Below are positions 61,001-64,000 of a stretch of DNA of 64,000 nt, one piece after another. The DNA is from Chlorobaculum limnaeum (GTDB taxonomy: Bacteria; Bacteroidota; Chlorobiia; Chlorobiales; Chlorobiaceae). Position 1 is the first letter of the stretch. Each line of letters begins with the position of its first letter. The translations under genes were made by a program, and so were the position numbers. The DNA is taken from positions 2,064,001 to 2,128,000 of the forward strand of contig NZ_CP017305.1 in assembly GCF_001747405.1 (NCBI RefSeq), given 5' to 3'. The notes beneath the pieces were generated by a model that was not told where the DNA came from, made no database searches, and saw only the letters and a list, made by a program, of their open reading frames with translations.

Positions 61001-61143
61001 CTTGCCGGTCGCCTTCCTATATTCTTTGAAGGTATTCCGGTACTGGTATCGTAAAGCCAGTGCTGATCCGGCTCTTTGTATGGTGAACAAAGAATCGGGT
61101 TCTCGACCGGCTGAATAGGTATCTGCATCTGATTTTCTGACAT
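58084..61143 (-). CDS. Type III restriction enzyme, Res subunit
   Basis: This 1019-aa protein is an SF2 helicase-nuclease. Walker A is MATGSGKTVVMAMLI near residue 194, the Walker B box reads VLNDEGHHAYRP, and motif III is DLSATPFY; further SF2 motifs such as SEGWDSNNVTHILGLRAFRS with QVVGRGLRR follow. At the C-terminus a PD-(D/E)xK nuclease is visible: EPDFIIRLKNSLNLVLEIKG. With the Mod gene 10 bp upstream it forms a type III-like system that cuts unmodified DNA. The translation is complete without frameshifts. Confidence 0.93.
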   Translation of the reverse strand: MSENQMQIPIQPVENPILCSPYKEPDQHWLYDTSTGIPSKNIGRRPASYWFKTERTGSAQLSLSLIAEEERDDLPLVNALRDDVRRWRNSGWENASETTKKLLRHWWREDRFRRMFFCQLEAVETIIYLREILAQSRKTRWTPKLSLDDYNKLSAGENPKPAEWVTQIAQHPKLVDIPNDPKFNPIPRYACKMATGSGKTVVMAMLIAWAFCNRGTKPGDARYPRRVLVLCPNLTIKERLSVLRPGDTHNYYDSFDIVPSSLRPELAKGKVLVTNWHWLAPEPETQNVGGVAIVKKGPESPEAFARNRLGDLWDDEPLMVLNDEGHHAYRPARVSEDSNLTAEEKADLEEATVWVNGLDRINTACGIELCVDLSATPFYIHGSGYPEGSPFPWIVSDFSLVDAIESGITKIPRLPVMDNTGHPDPKYFKLWEHITKDLRAGEKLNGGKPKPEVVYRKSQDALLMLAGEWRERFELIQQSAPGQDRTPPVMIVVCDNTDIAEHYYRMISGEEMVLSDMPDEDEEDEDEAPKRKKKKPKPQKQYGQGLPGFKEFWNEKEAEVTLRIDSNLLAQAESEDPKSTKKDAAEELRKIVATVGKPGEPGEHIRCVVSVNMLSEGWDSNNVTHILGLRAFRSQLLCEQVVGRGLRRMDYTPDPETGLLTAEYVDIFGVPFSLIPFKGREPGSAPPQDDRPKHEVMAVPERKAFEIRFPVVEGYVVSLRKNLIRCDVESVEPTVLNPWTTPTAAFLRAQVSYQIGQASAFGGFGFEMADRQAYYQSVHPQMIEFEIAREIVRILTDTAHPEKAKLRREARSTLFPQVLRIVQQYVRQRVVYNGLHPAEIGLQTYADRIVGILTSAITPDDSKGESPLLPRLNRYKPIGSTENVHFKTVKPVQATTASHLNFVACDTASWEQAAMFQLEMLAKSGHVICYVRNDHLEFSIPYELFGNPYVYEPDFIIRLKNSLNLVLEIKGHEPDHTEAKHQACRRWIEAVNNWGKLGKWDFLVCREPQRLVESIARYL

Positions 61144-61153
61144 TGCGCCCCCG

Positions 61154-64000
61154 TCAATTGATATTGAGGACGCGCAGCCCTTCGTTACCTCTCGGATCGA
61201 TCACCTTGACGGCCACCTTCCACGGCTCTCCCTCTTTGAGATGAGCCGGACGAGGGAAAGCAAGACTTCTTAGACCGCTAAGAGAATCGAAAGCATCTTC
61301 ATCGACGACATTGGCACTGCCAAGTGCTTTGGCGAGTTTGGCCCATTTGGACTTGTCGGGAAAAAATGCCTGGCAGATGCAGAAGGTGCGCCCGTCGTAA
61401 TCCGTATCGATGAACCACGCGGCAATGCGCTCCCTGTCTGTCGGAAAGAGCGTATTGCTGACTGGGTCATAGACATCCATACCTTCAACCTCGACGACAT
61501 ATTCGCCATCAGGGAGCTTGTCCGGGCCTTTGATTCTCGGAGCACTGAACACGGAAAAGAGCTGGCTTCCCGGCTGGGTCTTCAGCAGGTCGCCCATTGC
61601 CACATCCGGACGGATCAGGGCCATATGCAGTCGAAGGTTCGGATGATTTTCACTTTCGATAACCTCCTGAGCAGCAGCATCGAATCCGAAACCGGCAAAC
61701 ACCACGTCGTCATAACCGCGACGGTTGGCTGAACGGATCACCTCTTCAACCTGCATGGAAGAGATATTGCCAACTTCAGGCCCGACGCTGACCGCTACCC
61801 GGCGAGCGTTTCCGTCTCCATTCATCCACTGCCCTTCAAAATGGATGAGCGATACACCGGTCACGAGTTCAAGACTATTGAATTTCATGTTCTTGTTCTC
61901 GGGGAAATCGACGCCGGTAGCCTTAAGAAGACGGAGCATTTTTTCGAGATGCGCTTCGGCGTTCACGACTTCGATGTCGCCATCGAACATATCGAGTTCA
62001 TCAGGTTCGCCACCAATTGGTGAATCGGGGCCATCTTCAACGGCAATGACCCCTTCCATGGTAAACGGCCCGGCGACCCTGACAACGCCATTTGCCGTTT
62101 CAGGTTTGTCCACCAGCTCTTCCATTTGAGCATTGGCAGCAATGCAGTCATTTACCTCATCCATTTTGGCGCGCCACGCTTCGCGGTAGGCTGTCAAAGC
62201 ATTCCGCAAAGATTGGGGCCATTCGGCATCAGTATCGAACGGAACCTCCCACTCTTTCCACTCGCCTTGAGGAATTGACGAACGATACTTCTCAACCTGC
62301 TTTGCCGTCAAGCCCTTGTACGGCTTTTTGGCTGGCATGGCGACGATGGATAAACGCGACGTATCGGGCAACAGCCAGCGACGGCAATCGGCATCGGTGA
62401 CGGCGCTCGCCCCCTCTTCACGATGTTTTTGGACGAGCTTTGCAGCGAGCGCTTCTTTCATGGCCGGAGTCACTGTGGCGACTTCACGGTTCAGCACGGC
62501 AAGCTTTTCGGCAAGAAGCGGTTCATGCTTTTCAAAGATCGGATCGAGCGAGGTATTTCGGGCAATGCTTTTGAGTGTAATATGTGGAACTGTACGGCAC
62601 TGGAAGGTCTTTTTCCGGCCGGTAGCATGACCATCGACATCGAGTTCGGCAATCCAGGTGCCATCGGGATTCCGGCTGACATCTTCGGCATTCAATTCGC
62701 GAAGACGGTAAAAATCGAACTTCGCCGTCATCATGCGATGTTTGGCAAGAGCGAGAGCAACACGGCTGGTATCGCAGGTAATCCAGCGACGCCCCCACTG
62801 TTCGGCAACATAGGCAGTCGTTCCACTGCCACAGGTAGGGTCGAGCACCAAATCGCCGGGATCGGTGGTCATCTGAAGGCAACGCTCAATAGTTTTCGTG
62901 CCAGTTTGAACGACGTATATTTTTTCATCAGTAAAGCTGCCTGTAGCTGTATCAGACCAGAGTTTAGTAACAGGAACCGCAATAAAATCAGATAGATAAC
63001 GGACATACTGAAGTGAATTTTCTGCCACATGCAATCTATTGGCAGATGCCAAGCGTTTTAAGCCTTCTAGATTGGTTTTCCATCGTTGAGTATAATGTTT
63101 ATCAAAATGCTCGAAAGAAATAAGAGGATTGCCTTGAGAAGTAATATTGTCAGCTTTATATAAAACACTCCCTTCTGGCAATGGAACTGATTCATCTTTT
63201 TCTTGGCGACTCATTCCTCTTCGTAATGAGGTTGGCAATTCTACCCATCCATAATTATTTGCTGTTCCATCTTCAATACTTTTATCGAGGTATATTTGTC
63301 GATACTTAGCTTGTTGCTTGTCTTTAGCAAACCATATCAAATGATCAAATCGATCAGGTAAGAATTTTTGAGAAACGCCACTTGTCTTGACAAACGCAAT
63401 AATTGCGCAAAAATTCCCCTCTCCGAACACCTCATCCATCACGCAACGAACACGATGCAGGTTCTCATCGCTGATCTGAACAAAGATGCTTCCGGAATCG
63501 GTCAGCAACTCCTTTGCCATCATCAGGCGGTCACGCAGATAAGCAAGGTAGGAGTGAATCCCCAGCGTCCAGGTATCGCGGTAAGCCTTGACCGTCTCCG
63601 GTTCACGAGTCAAGTCCTGCAACTTGTCCTTTACGTCGCGCTGCCCGAGCTGCGGCTGGAAGTTCGAGGAGAACTTGATACCATAAGGTGGATCGATATA
63701 GATCATCTGCACCTTCCTGGCAAGGTCTTCGCGACGGGCAAGGCTGGCCATAACCTGCAATGAATCACCGAGGATCATCCGGTTCGACCAGTCCACTTCG
63801 TGCTTGTAAAATTGGACAGCTTTGGCATAGTCCTGCTGTGGATCGGCGAAGAGGTCACGCTGAACATCTTCACGTGCCAGCACTTTGAGAATCGCCTGCG
63901 TCGAAATGCGCTCGTGCATATGCAAGGCTACCGGTTCGACCTCAAACCATGGCTTTTCACGTTTGCCGCTCCATTCCAGCCATGGCTGACGCTGCCGTAG
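61154..64000 (-). CDS. Type III DNA methyltransferase, Mod subunit, partial at right edge
   Basis: This is an adenine-type (beta-class) DNA methyltransferase. The catalytic motif IV is IYIDPPYGIKFSSN, and the SAM-binding motif I is LDPTCGSGTTAYVAEQWGRR. The frame stays open without a stop from a possible TTG at 63925 to the window edge, and the sequence before it (WLEWSGKREKPWFEVEPVAL) is typical of Mod N-termini, so the real start lies beyond 64000. The visible 948 codons include an unusually long C-terminal part with DUF-like regions and a target recognition domain. It modifies host DNA and guides Res. Confidence 0.93.
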   Translation of the reverse strand, partial: LRQRQPWLEWSGKREKPWFEVEPVALHMHERISTQAILKVLAREDVQRDLFADPQQDYAKAVQFYKHEVDWSNRMILGDSLQVMASLARREDLARKVQMIYIDPPYGIKFSSNFQPQLGQRDVKDKLQDLTREPETVKAYRDTWTLGIHSYLAYLRDRLMMAKELLTDSGSIFVQISDENLHRVRCVMDEVFGEGNFCAIIAFVKTSGVSQKFLPDRFDHLIWFAKDKQQAKYRQIYLDKSIEDGTANNYGWVELPTSLRRGMSRQEKDESVPLPEGSVLYKADNITSQGNPLISFEHFDKHYTQRWKTNLEGLKRLASANRLHVAENSLQYVRYLSDFIAVPVTKLWSDTATGSFTDEKIYVVQTGTKTIERCLQMTTDPGDLVLDPTCGSGTTAYVAEQWGRRWITCDTSRVALALAKHRMMTAKFDFYRLRELNAEDVSRNPDGTWIAELDVDGHATGRKKTFQCRTVPHITLKSIARNTSLDPIFEKHEPLLAEKLAVLNREVATVTPAMKEALAAKLVQKHREEGASAVTDADCRRWLLPDTSRLSIVAMPAKKPYKGLTAKQVEKYRSSIPQGEWKEWEVPFDTDAEWPQSLRNALTAYREAWRAKMDEVNDCIAANAQMEELVDKPETANGVVRVAGPFTMEGVIAVEDGPDSPIGGEPDELDMFDGDIEVVNAEAHLEKMLRLLKATGVDFPENKNMKFNSLELVTGVSLIHFEGQWMNGDGNARRVAVSVGPEVGNISSMQVEEVIRSANRRGYDDVVFAGFGFDAAAQEVIESENHPNLRLHMALIRPDVAMGDLLKTQPGSQLFSVFSAPRIKGPDKLPDGEYVVEVEGMDVYDPVSNTLFPTDRERIAAWFIDTDYDGRTFCICQAFFPDKSKWAKLAKALGSANVVDEDAFDSLSGLRSLAFPRPAHLKEGEPWKVAVKVIDPRGNEGLRVLNIN

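Noticed and set aside
1-64000. CRISPR array
   Set aside because: No regular repeat-spacer pattern of 20-40 bp units was seen. The 8-bp CATG array and the 11-bp iterons are much shorter, and no cas genes are present.

Overview
The window looks like chromosome of a green sulfur bacterium (Chlorobiaceae; Chlorobium, Chlorobaculum or Prosthecochloris). The basis is gene content: CobN-type chelatases beside ChlI/ChlD subunits, a large corrinoid-uptake operon under cobalamin riboswitches, and mostly weak Shine-Dalgarno sites. I could not run a search, so the genus is not fixed.

Layout. (1) 1-5858, minus strand: an efflux operon, tetR, membrane-fusion protein, RND pump and outer-membrane factor (cut by the left edge). 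Two tandem operator-like repeats precede tetR. (2) 6167-39512: a 33-kb corrinoid island. Both ends carry the same 40-bp 3' piece of a tRNA gene (probably tRNA-Val), each followed on the minus strand by a terminator. Neither copy has a tRNA 5' half, which suggests elements stacked at one tRNA site. Inside, a minus-strand operon starts at a cobalamin riboswitch (38.8-39.0 kb): TonB receptor, 2x[4Fe-4S] protein, BtuF-like, BtuC, BtuD, second BtuF-like, CbiZ, tandem nitrilase-like protein, TIM-barrel protein, radical SAM/SPASM protein, CobN-like chelatase, second TonB receptor. Most junctions are 1-4 bp overlaps. The series continues with chlD, chlI and a divergent cobN. A further TonB receptor has its own cobalamin riboswitch.

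(3) 15791-21417: a 5.6-kb integrative element (tyrosine integrase, excisionase-like HTH, helicase, primase) sits inside this operon. It entered the first codons of chlD, duplicated a 16-bp palindrome-containing core, left the original chlD start codon stranded beside the TonB gene, and gave chlD a new 5' end. chlD also carries a +1 frameshift at its Walker B motif.

(4) 39.5-64 kb: a second accessory region with Fic, a decayed REP-type transposase, phage/plasmid-like regulators, a replication-type gene with 11-bp-spaced iterons, RadC, ArdC, HipBA, a lipoprotein, a CHAT protease with an unknown partner, a truncated SRAP gene, UmuDC, a DUF3800 pair and a type III restriction-modification system (cut by the right edge). 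It also holds two copies of an inverted-repeat element and an array of ten CATG-like words spaced exactly 8 bp apart.

Working view: the island imports corrinoids (BtuB/F/C/D), removes the lower-ligand arm (CbiZ), and probably modifies or re-metallates the ring with enzymes whose joint role is not described as far as I know (ferredoxin, double nitrilase, TIM barrel, radical SAM, CobN). The insertion and frameshift suggest that the chlD-dependent part is now impaired.
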